Assembly (NCBI GenBank): GCA_963696645.1
Contig: CAVOKY010000007.1
Span: forward strand, 434,001-498,000
Source of the DNA: JAMXLO01 sp963696645
GTDB taxonomy: Bacteria > Pseudomonadota > Alphaproteobacteria > Acetobacterales > Acetobacteraceae
Direction: 5' to 3'
Length of the DNA: 64,000 bases
Position numbers and translations under genes: made by a program. Shown here in pieces: positions 1-10,946 of the stretch (position 1 is the stretch's first letter; every line of letters begins with the position of its first letter). The notes under the pieces were generated by a model. It saw only the letters and a program-made list of their open reading frames with translations, searched no databases and was not told the origin of the DNA.

Positions 1-1645
1 GGCCGGCCAACCCTGGTCTGCGGTGGCTCCGGCAGCGGGAAGACGCTGCTTGGCATGGAGTTCCTGGTGCGTGGCATCCAGGAGCACGACGAGCCCGGCG
101 TCTTCATGTGCTTCGAGGAGCGCTCCGAGGACCTGGCGCAGAATGTCGGCTCGCTCGGCTTCGATCTGCCAAACCTGATCGCCAGCAAGAAACTCGTGGT
201 CGACGCGGTGACGATCGACAGCGACGAGATCATCGAGTCTGGGGAATTCGATCTTGATGGCCTGTTCGTCCGCCTGAACACAGCCATCGACGCGGTGGGC
301 GCCAAGCGCGTTGTGCTGGACACCATCGAGGCTCTGTTCGCTGCGCTCAGCAACGTTCATATCCTCCGCTCGGAGCTTCGCCGCCTGTTTGGCTGGCTCA
401 AGGAGAAAGGTGTTACCGCTGTTGTCACCGGCGAGCGGGGCGATGGATCATTCACCCGCCACGGCCTGGAGGAATATGTCTCCGACTGCGTGATCCTGCT
501 GGACTCGCGGGTCACTGACCAGATTGCCACCCGCCGCCTCCGCGTCGTCAAGTATCGTGGCTCCGCGCACGGCAGCAACGAATACCCGTTCCTGATCGAC
601 GAGCAGGGTTTCACAGTGCTTCCCATCACCGGGATCGACCTGAATTACGCGGTGTCGCGTGAGACCATCTCCACCGGCATTCCCAACCTAGACGCGATGT
701 TCGCCGCCAAGGGCTACTTCCGGGGCGGCAGCCTGCTGGTCTCCGGCGCCGCCGGAACCGGCAAGACCAGCATCGCCGCGCAATTCATCGAAGCAGCCTG
801 CCGGCGCGGCGAACGCTGCATCTATTTCGCCTTCGAGGAGTCGCCCGACCAGATCGTGCGCGACATGCACTCGATCGGCATCGATCTGGGCGAGTGGGTC
901 ACCAAAGGCGCTCTGCGTTTTGCCGCCGCACGCCCGATGAGCCTCGGGCTGGAGGTACATCTGAGTACCGATGATCGGGCTGGTGGATCAGTTCAAACCC
1001 CAGGTCGTCGTCCTCGATCCGGTGTCCAGTTTCGAGTCTGCCGGCACGGAACTCGATGCCCGGTCAATGCTGATACGCTTGGTCGATCTGCTGAAGACGC
1101 GGCAGATCACGGCCTTGTTCACCAGCCTCACGGGTGCCGGCCGGTCGGCTGAGCAGAGCGAGGTCAGCATCGCCTCGCTGATCGACTCCTGGCTGGTGTT
1201 GCACAATCACATGCTGGCAGGAGAGCGCACCCGCACGGTGTCCGTCGTCAAGTCCCGTGGCATGAAGCATTCGAACCAGGCGCGCGAGCTTGTGCTGACC
1301 GACCACGGGGTTGAACTGGCAGAGATCTTCGTCGGGCCGGATGGCGCGATCCTGACAGGTTCCGCGCGTGTGGCGCAGGAAGCGAGGGATCGAGCTACCT
1401 CCGCCGCGCTGAAACAGGATATCGCCCGCAAACAGGCCACAATGGCGCGCAAGACGAAAGCTCTGGAGGCGAGGATCGCCGAGATGCAGGCCGAACTGGC
1501 GGTGGAAGCCGAGGATGTCGGCTTGACGATCTCGCAACAGGAATTGACCGCATCGGACCTGCTGACCGCCCGCATCGCGCAGGCACAGCAGCGCGAACAG
1601 GCAGGCGGTGCGCAGACCCGCCGCACCAATGGCGGCATCAGATGA
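1..1645 (+). CDS. kaiC: KaiC-like circadian/RecA-type ATPase, 5' partial, frameshifted
   Basis: The reading frame is open from base 1, so the N-terminus lies outside the window. Two RecA-like domains are visible: CI has the Walker A GGSGSGKT (from about base 22) and CII has SGAAGTGKTS (about base 745). The frame breaks near base 970. Removing one base there joins the part ending EVHLST to MIGLVDQFKPQVVVLDPVSS, which carries the CII Walker B (VVVLD). After CII comes a charged, probably coiled-coil tail of about 100 residues, common in proteobacterial KaiC-like proteins. By my manual alignment the cyanobacterial phosphosites Ser431/Thr432 fall on Ala-Ser in the segment SIASLIDS. KaiC proteins are hexameric ATPases/autokinases that switch KaiB binding with phosphorylation state. 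The stop overlaps the next start by ATGA, so translation is probably coupled. No kaiA is visible. Confidence 0.88.
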
Positions 1646-1983
1646 TGTCGAACAACAACGCGCCCGCACAGGCAGCCAAGCCGAACGCGAAGTGGGAACT
1701 GCGTCTCTATGTCGTCGACCAGAGCCCGCGATCAGTTGCAGCGCTCACCAATCTGAAGAAGCTGTGCGAGACGCACCTGGCCGGTATGTACCGCATTGAG
1801 GTGGTCGATCTCTTGCAACACCCGCAACTCGCCAGAGATGACGAGATCGTGGCGATACCGACTCTGGTACGCACACTGCCTGAACCGATCAGAAAAATCA
1901 TCGGCGATCTGTCCAATACCGAGCGCACGCTGGTGGGGCTGCAACTGAGGCCGGTCCCATTGCAGGACGCGAGGTCGTCATGA
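1642..1983 (+). CDS. kaiB: KaiB-like protein (first copy)
   Basis: This is a 113-residue protein with a complete KaiB domain of thioredoxin-like fold. It starts with the strand ELRLYVVDQSPRSVAALTNL and continues to PTLVRTLPEP followed by IRKIIGDLSN, a very typical KaiB signature. KaiB binds the KaiC ring and, in cyanobacteria, switches fold to do so. It overlaps the KaiC stop by ATGA at the front and the second KaiB by ATGA at the back, so the three are translated as one unit. There are two adjacent ATG codons (1642 and 1645); either could be used. The short N-terminal tail (about 15 residues) is polar and unlikely to be structured. Confidence 0.93.
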   Translation: MMSNNNAPAQAAKPNAKWELRLYVVDQSPRSVAALTNLKKLCETHLAGMYRIEVVDLLQHPQLARDDEIVAIPTLVRTLPEPIRKIIGDLSNTERTLVGLQLRPVPLQDARSS

Positions 1984-2342
1984 AAAAGCCAACAGCGACA
2001 GAGACGCATGGCGGGGATAAGCCGACCGCCCCCGGCAGGTACCGGTTGCGTCTTTTCATCAGCGGCGCGTCACCGCGCTCGCAACAGGCCATAGCCAGCA
2101 TCAAGGAGATTGGCGAGCAGCGACTGCACGGCGATTACGACCTGGAGGTGATCGACGCCTACCAGCAGGCCGAATTGGTCCGTGACCAACAGATCGTCGC
2201 GCTTCCCACCCTGATAAAGCAACTTCCTCTCCCGTTGCGCCGAATGGTCGGAGACCTGTCGGACGAGGAAAAAGTCATGCTCGGCCTCGGCCTGATACCC
2301 GAGGAACCTACTGACACAGAACCATCCGATAATGCCGCCTGA
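1980..2342 (+). CDS. kaiB: KaiB-like protein (second, divergent copy)
   Basis: This is a second, 120-residue KaiB-domain protein directly behind the first. The core runs YRLRLFISGASPRSQQAI to PTLIKQLPLP and RRMVGDLSDEEK. It is clearly homologous to the first copy but diverged over much of its length, so this is an old duplication or two paralogues, not a recent tandem copy. It has a longer acidic C-terminal tail (EEPTDTEPSD). It starts within an ATGA overlap with the upstream kaiB, and its last 11 bases overlap the start of the downstream histidine kinase. Two KaiB paralogues sharing one KaiC could compete for the ring or serve different states; that is inference. Confidence 0.92.
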   Translation: MKKPTATETHGGDKPTAPGRYRLRLFISGASPRSQQAIASIKEIGEQRLHGDYDLEVIDAYQQAELVRDQQIVALPTLIKQLPLPLRRMVGDLSDEEKVMLGLGLIPEEPTDTEPSDNAA

Positions 2343-4395
2343 GCCGCTCCTCGATAGCACCGACAACGACCTTCGCCAGGAAGTCGCGGAACTCCGCGCG
2401 AAGTTGGAGGTTTCCGAGGAGACGTTGCGCGCAATCCACTCGGGCGAGGTGGACGCCATCACAGTAGACACGCCGATGGGATTGCGGATCTTCACGCTGA
2501 AAGGCGCGGACCAGCCCTACCGTACAATGGTCGAAACCATGAGCGAGGGCGCCGTCACGGTAACAACGAGCGGCGTGATCCTGTATTGCAATCGGCGTTT
2601 TGCCCAAATGGCCAACAGCGACCTTGACACGATAATCGGGTCACGCCTGCTGGAATTCTTCGGCGACGGAGACAGGGCAAGGGTCGAAGCTGCACTGGGT
2701 CAGAGTCAGGTCCGAGTAGAGCGCATACAGGCGGTTCTGCTGGCATCCGATGGCCAGAAGGTTCCCGTGAACATGACGATGCACGGCGTGACCGATGGCG
2801 AAGCGCACGATGTCGCGGCCGTTGTGACCGACCTGTCCGAGATCATGGCCGCACAGGCGGCGATGACGGAACTGAATCGCGAGCTTCAACGCCAATTGGC
2901 CGAGAGCCGACAGAAGGCCGTCCTGCTTGATCAGGCGCACGACGCAATCTTCGTGTGCGATATGGAGGATCGTGTCCAGTATTGGAACCACGGCGCCGAG
3001 AAGACGTACGACATTTCCGCCGGCTCCGCATTGGGACATAACAGGCACCAGTTGCTGAACACCGAGTTCCCCGAACCCCTCGCACAGATCGAGGCTGAGT
3101 TGCTGCGCAGCGGGGCGTGGCAAGGCGAACTTGGGCATACGGCGGGAAACGGGCGCAAGGTGACAGTCGCCAGCCGATGGTCGCTGCAACGCGGACCAGA
3201 CGGACAGCCGATTGCTGTCTTGCAGATCAACCGTGACATCACTGCCGAAAAGGCGGCGCAGATGCTACTGCAAGCCGCTGTGGGCTACACACGCAGCCTG
3301 ATCGAAGCAAGCCTCGATCCGCTGGTCACGATCAGCGCCGGCGGCAAGATCACTGATGTCAACAAGGCGACGGTGGCCGTCACCGGTATTTCGCGCGAGG
3401 GTCTGGTCGGCAGCGATTTTTCCGATTACTTCACCGAGCCCGAGAAGGCGCGTGCGGGATATCGTCAGGTTTTCGCCGACGGGACCGTCACCGATTATGA
3501 ACTGGCGATCCGCCACAGGTCGGGGCGTGTCACGGACGTGCTCTACAACGCCAGCATATACCACGACGAGGACGGCAATGTTGCTGGAGTCTTCGCAGCG
3601 GCACGCGATGTCACCGAGCGGAAAAGGATTGAGGCAGAACTGGCGCGACACCGCCAACACCTTGAGGAATTGGTATCGGTCCGGACTGAAGAATTGGCGA
3701 ACGCCAACAAGGGACTGGAGTCATTCGCCTATTCGGTATCGCACGATCTGCGCGCGCCGCTACGCGCAATCGACGGGTTTTCGAGTATTCTTCTGGAGAA
3801 TTACAGGGACAGGCTGGACGCAGAGGGAAAACGGCTTTTGCAGGTGGTGCGGGATGGCGTCACCAGGATGGGACTTCTGATCGACCATATCCTCGCGTTC
3901 TCACGCATTGGCCGTCAGGAGCTGGCCGTGTCGGATACTGACATGGGGGCGCTGGTTCAGGACACGTTGCGAGAGCTTGCCCCCACCATGGCTGATCGTG
4001 GCATCGAGATGAAGGTCGGCCCGCTGCCGCATGTGCGTGGCGATCCACAGATGCTTCAGCGTGTTTGGACGAACCTGCTGAGCAATGCCATCAAGTACAC
4101 CGGTCGGAAACCGAACGCGATGATCGAGGTCGGCGCCCGTGCAGAGGGCGATGAGATTGTGTTCTTTCGTCAAGGACAACGGGGCCGGCTTCGATATGCA
4201 ATATGCTGAAAAGTTATTCGGCGTGTTCCAGCGCCTGCACAGCGAGGAGCAGTTCTCGGGATGGGTATCGGTCTGGCGATCGTGAAGCGGATCGTGACCA
4301 GGCACGGTGGCCGTGTCTGGGCGGAGGGCAAGGTCGGCGAAGGGGCGACGTTCTATTTCACATTGCCCGCATCGGAGACAGGTCATGTCCAGTGA
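2332..4395 (+). CDS. Multi-PAS sensor histidine kinase of the kai operon (frameshifted near the end)
   Basis: This is a soluble histidine kinase of about 687 residues. It has a short N-terminal coiled coil, three PAS-like domains (about residues 60-165, 200-310 and 320-435), a coiled-coil linker, then HisKA with the H-box SHDLRAPLRAIDGF (His about 471) and the N-box NLLSNAIKYT. No transmembrane segment is seen, so it should sense cytoplasmic signals. Two single-base errors break the ATPase part. An extra base near 4170 restores VKDNGAGFDMQYAEKLFGVF (G1 box), and a missing base near 4258 restores GIGLAIVKRIV (G2). The corrected frame ends at TGA 4393-4395, ten bases into the next gene. The operon position suggests it reads the KaiC/KaiB state, in the manner of SasA or CikA, although it lacks a KaiB-like sensor domain. 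Confidence 0.85.
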
Positions 4396-4838
4396 GTTCG
4401 GCGGGGTGCAAATCCTGTTGGTGGAGGACAATCCCACCGACGCGGAGTTATGCATCCGCGCGTTGCGAAAGCACAATCTCGCCAATGAGCTTGTCTGGGT
4501 AAAGGATGGGGCAGAGGCGCTGGATTTCCTGTTTCGTCAGGGGGCTTACGCCAGCCGCAGTGATCGGGACACATTGAAGGTCGTTCTGCTCGATCTTCGG
4601 CTGCCGAAAATCGACGGTCTGGAAGTGCTGCGCCGGGTGAGGGCCGACAGTCGTACCAAGTGCCTCCCGGTGGTGGTCCTGACGTCCTCGAAGGAGGACC
4701 CCGACGTAGCTCGAAAGCTATAGCCTTGGCGCTAACAGCTTCATCAGCAAGCCCGTCAACTTCGATGAGTTCTCCGATATCGTGGCGCAACTCGGACTGT
4801 ACTGGTTGGTGGTCAACCGGCCACCGAATGGTGGTTGA
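4385..4838 (+). CDS. Single-domain response regulator (CheY-like), frameshifted
   Basis: This is a stand-alone receiver of about 150 residues starting MSSEFGGVQILLVEDNPTDA. The acidic pair, the phospho-acceptor Asp in VVLLDLRLPKIDGLE and the Thr/Ser position in VVVLTSSKEDPD are present. The frame breaks near 4712. Dropping one A gives the expected end DVARSYSLGANSFISKPVNF, including the conserved Lys-Pro. The corrected stop is TGA 4836-4838. This subgroup (Rcp1-like, with a YASRSDRD-type insert) is typically the partner of phytochrome- or PAS-type kinases encoded next to it. It has no output domain, so it probably acts in a phosphorelay or by protein-protein contact. Confidence 0.85.
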
Positions 4839-6422
4839 TGGTGTCAGGGCCGGACATGCCTGAAATGCGGTTGCTGATTCTGGAGGACGTACCGGAGGAT
4901 GCGGAACTCGAAGAGCGCGCCTTGCGCGGTGCCGGCATTTCCTTCGAGTCGCGCAGGGTCGCCACGCATGCCGACTTCCTGGAAGCACTGAACTCGTTCC
5001 ATGCCGATCTGATCATCGCCGATTACAATCTCCCGGACATCGATGGCCTGACGGCAGTCAGGCTGGTCAGGCAGCGAGACTCCGCGTTGCCTGTTCTGCT
5101 GGTCACCGGTGTGCTGGACGACGAAGCGGCGGCAGCAGTGGTCAAGGCCGGCGCGACCGACTATGTGCGCAAGGATCGCCTTGCCAGACTGCCGATGGCG
5201 GTCGAAGGCGCTCTCGCCGCCGCGACCACTCAGCGGGCATTGCAGCAGTCGCAACACGAAATTGCGGACCTCTACAACAACGCGCCCTGCGGCTATCATT
5301 CGACAACTCGCGACCTGACCATCGTCTCGATGAATGACACCGAGCTTGCCTGGCTTGGGTACGACGCGACGAAGTCGTCGGCAAGTTGCGCATCGTTGAT
5401 CTGCTGACACCGAGCAGTGCAACGAAAATTGTCCAGGAAGCATTTCCGCGCCTCCTCGCGACTGGGTCGGTCCGCGACGTGGAACTCGATATGGTTTGCA
5501 AGGATGGTGCGATACTTCCGACGCTATTCAGTGCCACTTCCGTCACCGATCCTGACGGCAGCTTTGTCCGAAGCAGAACAACCGTCTATGACACCAGCCG
5601 GCTCAAGGAAGCCGAGCAGCGCGAACGTAACCTTCGATCCGAACTGGATCAATCCAGACGGCTGGAGGCACTCGGCCAACTTACCGCCGGGGTCGCGCAC
5701 GACTTTAACAACCTCCTGCAAGGGATTATGGCCAACCTGGAATTGGTGGACGACGATATTGGGGTCCCCCTCTCGACACTCGAATATGTCGCTTCCGCGG
5801 TGCGTCTCGCTGAGCAGGCCGGCGAGTTGACCCATAACTTGCTGTCGTGTGCGCGAAAGCAGTTGCTGTCACCCAACGAGGTTGCTCTGGGTGATTTCCT
5901 GAACCAGTTCCAGCGTCTGCTGTCTCACACTCTTGATCCACGCATCAGGATCGATCTGGTCACCGAGCCCATCCTGGCACCGGTCTGGGTTGATCCAGAT
6001 TCCTTCAGACCGCACTGTTGAACCTCGCACTCAACGCACGTGACGCAATGCCATCAGGCGGCAATCTGACTATAGAAGCGGTCGGGGACCCCGCCGCCGC
6101 GGCGGATAATTGGGCAGGTAGTGACACCCAGGCCGCAGGCTTCCCGCGCAAGGGTGACGGGCGCCGGGACCGTTGTGCCGTCATCCGCGTCCGCGATACC
6201 GGTACCGGCATATCGCCCGAGAATTTGGCCCGCGTCTGCGAGCCGTTTTTTACAACCAAGGGGCTAAAGGGCACCGGGCTGGGTTTGTCAATGGTATACG
6301 GATTTGTCAAGCAGTCGGGTGGTGAGATGCGCATAACAAGTGGACTTGGCAAAGGTACCTGCGTCGAGGTCCGATTGCCGCTGATGGACGCTAAGGTAAC
6401 CCCGACCGAACTGCGGCAGTGA
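4838..6422 (+). CDS. Receiver-PAS-histidine kinase (frameshifted twice)
   Basis: This is a reverse hybrid kinase of about 527 residues. Its N-terminal receiver starts MRLLILEDVPEDAELEERAL, with phospho-acceptor Asp about residue 62 in IIADYNLPDIDG. A PAS domain follows, then a kinase core of the HDFNN type (GVAHDFNNLLQGIMANLE, His about 288) and an HATPase with CEPFFTTKGLKGTGLGLSMV. Two missing bases must be assumed: near 5370, giving DEVVGKLRIVDLLTPSS, and near 6006, giving TALLNLALNARDAMPSGG. Its ATG overlaps the upstream stop (TGATG). The receiver at the front and kinase behind fit a relay step after the two upstream two-component proteins. This is the last gene of the kai operon; 440 bases with no intact gene follow. 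Confidence 0.83.
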
Positions 6423-6557
6423 CTAAAATTCGGCCGATCGTTATTTCGGAAGGGTTGCTGATCGCCAAGCGCCTCGGGCAATTCCGATCCTGAGGGCGAG
6501 CGCCAGGACGCATCGTTGGCGTTTGTCAGGTGTTGGCCAGCCGCCAATCGGGGGCGC

Positions 6558-6740
6558 TCATATCACCGGCACGGGTGACCAGGAACCCCCCATGGCAGCA
6601 GTGGTCTGTGCGACAACAACCGTCGGCACCAGGACACTGGCGCCCAGATAAAAGCTGCCTCCTCGCCCTCGATCGCCTTGTCGATCAGGGCCGGCAGGCG
6701 GTTCTTCGCCTCGGCGACGCTGTAGCGTGCTCATGGCCAT
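6558..6740 (-). pseudogene. Remnant of a Phd/YefM antitoxin - PIN (VapC) toxin pair
   Basis: On the minus strand an ATG at 6734 starts MST, and after dropping one base the frame reads YSVAEAKNRLPALIDKAIEG, the classical N-terminus of Phd/YefM antitoxins. About 28 codons in, the antitoxin match stops. A second frame then reads FYLGASVLVPTVVVAQTTAA, resembling the first strand of PIN/VapC toxins (usually YLDASVLVP, with Gly here replacing the catalytic Asp). The rest of both proteins is missing. This is best explained as an internal deletion of a toxin-antitoxin module. The surrounding 6423-6862 interval holds no other recognisable gene. Either match alone is short; the two in the expected order make the call reasonable. 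Confidence 0.5.
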
Positions 6741-6751
6741 GCCTCCGTGCG

Positions 6752-6777
6752 ATTACGGCTATCGATATAGCCATAAT
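6752..6777. promoter_or_regulatory. Inverted repeat, probable autoregulatory operator of the TA remnant
   Basis: The arms ATTACGGCTAT and ATAGCCATAAT are complementary at 10 of 11 positions around a CGAT loop. The repeat lies 12-18 bases upstream of the possible antitoxin starts on the minus strand, which is where Phd-type antitoxins bind to repress their own promoter. It is also about 85 bases upstream of ruvC on the plus strand and could affect that promoter. Confidence 0.45.
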
Positions 6778-6862
6778 TCCGATGCAGCGTCGATGCTCAG
6801 GATGCGGCCGACGCCAGCCCGTCGTATACTGGCACAAGACAGGAACGGGACCCGATTCGCCA

Positions 6863-7372
6863 ATGGCCAGGCTGCTCGGCATAGATCCGGGCCTGCGCTT
6901 CACCGGCTGGGGGATGATCGAGGCCGACGGCAACCGTCTGCGCCACATCGCCGACGGCGTCATCGCGACCGACAGCGCGACCAGTCGTGCCGGAGCGGCT
7001 GAAGGTGCTGCACGACGCGCTGGTGGCGCTGATGGCACAGCACCGGCCGGACGAGGCGGCGATCGAGGAGACCTATGTGAACCGCAACGGCAGCGCCACG
7101 CTGAAGCTGGGTTATGCGCGCGGCGTCGCGCTGCTGGCGCCGGCGCTGGTCGGCATTCCGGTCACCGAGTATGGCGCCAAGTCGGTGAAGCTGTCGGTGG
7201 TGGGCACCGGCGGGGCGGAGAAGGCGCAGGTGCAGATGATGGTGCGCCGGCTGCTGCCGGGTGCCGCGATCCGTCGCGCGGACGCCGCCGATGCGCTGGC
7301 GGTGGCGATCTGCCACGCGCATCACCGCGCCAGCCGGCTGGCGTGGACAGACACGGGCCAGGATCGGCGTGA
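6863..7372 (+). CDS. ruvC: Crossover junction endodeoxyribonuclease RuvC (frameshifted)
   Basis: RuvC cuts Holliday junctions after RuvAB branch migration. The protein starts MARLLGIDPGLRFTGWGMIE, with the first catalytic Asp in GIDPGLRFTGWG. It continues, after one surplus base near 6983, with ERLKVLHDALVALMAQHRPD and AAIEETYVNRNGSATLKLGYARG (second acidic residue). The last catalytic acids lie in RRADAADALAVAICHAHH. The end is uncertain. The main frame runs past ruvA, whereas a TGA at 7370-7372 overlaps the ruvA GTG by four bases, the usual arrangement, so a second indel near 7350 is likely. It is first in the ruvC-ruvA-ruvB-ybgC-tol run. Confidence 0.88.
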   Translation: MARLLGIDPGLRFTGWGMIEADGNRLRHIADGVIATDSATSRAGAAEGAARRAGGADGTAPAGRGGDRGDLCEPQRQRHAEAGLCARRRAAGAGAGRHSGHRVWRQVGEAVGGGHRRGGEGAGADDGAPAAAGCRDPSRGRRRCAGGGDLPRASPRQPAGVDRHGPGSA

Positions 7373-8044
7373 TCGCCCAGCTCACCGGCCGCGTCGAGGC
7401 GCTGGAGGAGGGCCGCTGCATCATCGACGTGAACGGCGTCGGCTATCTGGTGCAGGCGTCCACGCGCACGCTCGCCGCGCTGCCCGCGCCGCCCGCAGTC
7501 TGCGCGGCTGCTGGTGGAGACGCATGTGCGGGAGGACGCCATCCTGCTCTACGGCTTCGTCGATTCCGCGGAACGCGACTGGTTCCGGCTGCTGACCACG
7601 GTGCAGGGGGTCGGCGGCCGGGTGGCGCTGTCGGTGCTGTCGGCGCTGTCGCCGCGCGATCTGGTGTCCGCCATCGCCGCCGGCGACCGCGCCAGCCTGA
7701 CGCGCGCGCCCGGCGTCGGTGCGCGGCTGGCGGTGCGGCTGCTGACGGAGCTGCGCGACAAGGCGGGCGCGATGCCGTCGGCGCCGGGCTATCGCCGTGC
7801 CGCGAAGTCGAGTGCGCCCGGCGTGGCGGAGGATGCGATCTCGGCGCTGGTCAATCTCGGCTATCGCCGGCCGGAGGCGCAGCCGGTCGTGGCGCGCGTG
7901 ATCGAGCGGCTCGGCGGTGAGGCGGCGCTGGATGCGGTGATCCGCGAGAGCCTGAAGGAACTGGCGCAGAGGGTGGCGGATGAGCGGTCGGATGCCGCAA
8001 GTGACTCGACGCCCGCCCCCTCCCCAACCCCCTCGCAAGGGGAG
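7369..8044 (+). CDS. ruvA: Holliday junction branch migration protein RuvA (frameshifted; no stop before ruvB)
   Basis: RuvA is the tetrameric junction-binding subunit of the RuvAB motor. It starts with GTG 7369, giving IAQLTGRVEALEEGRCIIDV then GVGYLVQASTRTLAALP (OB-fold). An indel near 7500 leads into LLVETHVREDAILLYGFVDS. The helix-hairpin-helix region LTTVQGVGGRVALSVLSAL and the RuvB-binding C-terminal domain (AEDAISALVNLGYRRPEAQP) are present. The domain should end about LKELAQ (near 7972), but the frame stays open through a Ser/Pro-rich stretch into RuvB. TGA codons in frame 1 at 7981 and 8002 suggest that another indel hides the true stop. An in-frame RuvA-RuvB fusion cannot be excluded from sequence alone. 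Confidence 0.85.

Positions 8045-8046
<2 letters not shown>
8012..8046. repeat. GC-rich inverted-repeat element at the ruvA/ruvB junction
   Basis: A C-run/G-run palindrome lies here: CCCCT and AGGGG around CGCA (8029-8042), with an outer CCTCCCC (8019-8025) that can pair with GGGGAGG (8039-8045). It resembles the hairpin at 33450-33483 and the CCCCTCCCC-type intergenic repeats common in alphaproteobacteria. It supplies the AGGGGAGG ribosome-binding site for ruvB. Confidence 0.5.
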
Positions 8047-9119
<1,073 letters not shown>

Positions 9120-9123
<4 letters not shown>

Positions 9124-9607
9124 ATGGCAATCCGCCCTCCATTCCGTCGGATGGCCGGCATCGTTATGCCGTGCGCGTCTATTACGAGGATACCGATGCC
9201 GGCGGGGTCGTCTATCACGCCAGCTATCTGCGCTTTGCCGAACGCGCCCGCACCGAGGCGCTGCGCGATCTGGGCATTCCGCATGCGGAACTGCTCCGCA
9301 ACGTTTCACCTTGATGTTCATGGTGCGGCGCATCGAAGTGGACTATCTCCGTCCGGCCCGGCTCGACAATTCGCTGACCGTGGTGACCGAGCCGCTTGCG
9401 GTGGGGGGAGCGTCGGTGCTGCTGCGCCAGGATGTGCGCGGGCCTGAGGGGTCCTGCGCCGTGCTGACGGTGCGGCTTGCCTGCGTGAAGCCAGGGGATG
9501 GCAAGCCGGGACGGCTGCCGCAACGGTGGCGAGCGGTGTCTGACCGAACATGTGCAAGGCGCGGCCCGGGTCGTAGTTCGGGCCAGGCTGAACAGAACTG
9601 GGGGTAA
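9120..9607 (+). CDS. ybgC: Tol-Pal-associated acyl-CoA thioesterase YbgC (frameshifted)
   Basis: This is a hot-dog-fold acyl-CoA thioesterase, usually the first gene of tol-pal operons. The motif YAVRVYYEDTDAGGVVYHAS contains the catalytic Asp of the 4-hydroxybenzoyl-CoA thioesterase family. A missing base near 9312 joins AELLRN to LMFMVRRIEVDYLRPARLDN. Its ATG overlaps the ruvB stop. The C-terminal 20 residues or so in the window frame do not look conserved, so a further indel before TAA 9605-9607 is possible. It is followed after three bases by tolQ. Confidence 0.85.
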
Positions 9608-9610
9608 CAG

Positions 9611-10327
9611 GTGGATCGGGCAGTCGATGCGGCGAATCTCGCCACGCCGGGCGCGGACCTGTCGCTGTGGGGCCTCTTCCTCGAGGCCGACATCGTCGTG
9701 AAGATCGTCATGCTCGGCCTGCTCGCGGCGAGCGTCTGGGTGTGGGCCGTGGTGTTCGAGAAATGGTCCAGCCTGCGCAAGGTGAACCGCGAGGCGGATG
9801 GCTTCGAGGACCGGTTCTGGTCGGGCGGCAGCCTCGAGGACCTGTTCGAGCAGGAGGCAACCAGTCCGGCGCATCCGATGGCCGCGGTGTTCGGCGCCGC
9901 GATGGGCGAATGGCGCCGCTCGGTGCGGGTCGCCGGCGCCGATATCAGCCGCAGTTCGGTGCGCGAACGGGTGGATCGCGCGATCACCGTGACCGTGCAG
10001 CGCGAAATGGACCGGCTGGAGCGCTGGATGATCTTTCTCGCCTCGGTTGGCGCCACCGCGCCGTTCATCGGCCTGTTCGGCACGGTTTGGGGCATCATGC
10101 ACTCGTTCTCGGCCATTGCGGCGATGCACAACACCAACCTGGCAGTGGTGGCGCCGGGCATCGCCGAGGCGTTGTTCGCCACCGCGATCGGTCTGGTGGC
10201 GGCGATCCCGGCAGTGCTGGCCTACAACAAGATCAGCAACGACCTGGCGCGCTTTGCGTCGCGGCTGGAGGGCTTCGGCGCCGAGTTCAGCGCCATCCTG
10301 TCGCGGCAGAGCGAGGAGCGCGCGTGA
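9611..10327 (+). CDS. tolQ: Tol-Pal system proton channel subunit TolQ
   Basis: TolQ is a 238-residue inner-membrane protein of the MotA/TolQ/ExbB family. With TolR it uses the proton gradient to energise TolA. It has one N-terminal membrane helix (VVKIVMLGLLAASVWVWAVV), a cytoplasmic loop, then two helices in the family signature, including FLASVGATAPFIGLFGTVWG and the Ala/Gly-rich IAEALFATAIGLVAAIPAVL. The start is GTG 9611, three bases behind the ybgC stop. The gene is intact, in contrast to those upstream. Confidence 0.96.
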   Translation: MDRAVDAANLATPGADLSLWGLFLEADIVVKIVMLGLLAASVWVWAVVFEKWSSLRKVNREADGFEDRFWSGGSLEDLFEQEATSPAHPMAAVFGAAMGEWRRSVRVAGADISRSSVRERVDRAITVTVQREMDRLERWMIFLASVGATAPFIGLFGTVWGIMHSFSAIAAMHNTNLAVVAPGIAEALFATAIGLVAAIPAVLAYNKISNDLARFASRLEGFGAEFSAILSRQSEERA

Positions 10328-10388
10328 TGCGACACCGCAGGAAGCATCCCCATCCGCCGCGGGACGGGGTTGGGGGATTGCTTTAGCC

Positions 10389-10937
<549 letters not shown>

Positions 10938-10946
10938 GGGGCACGC

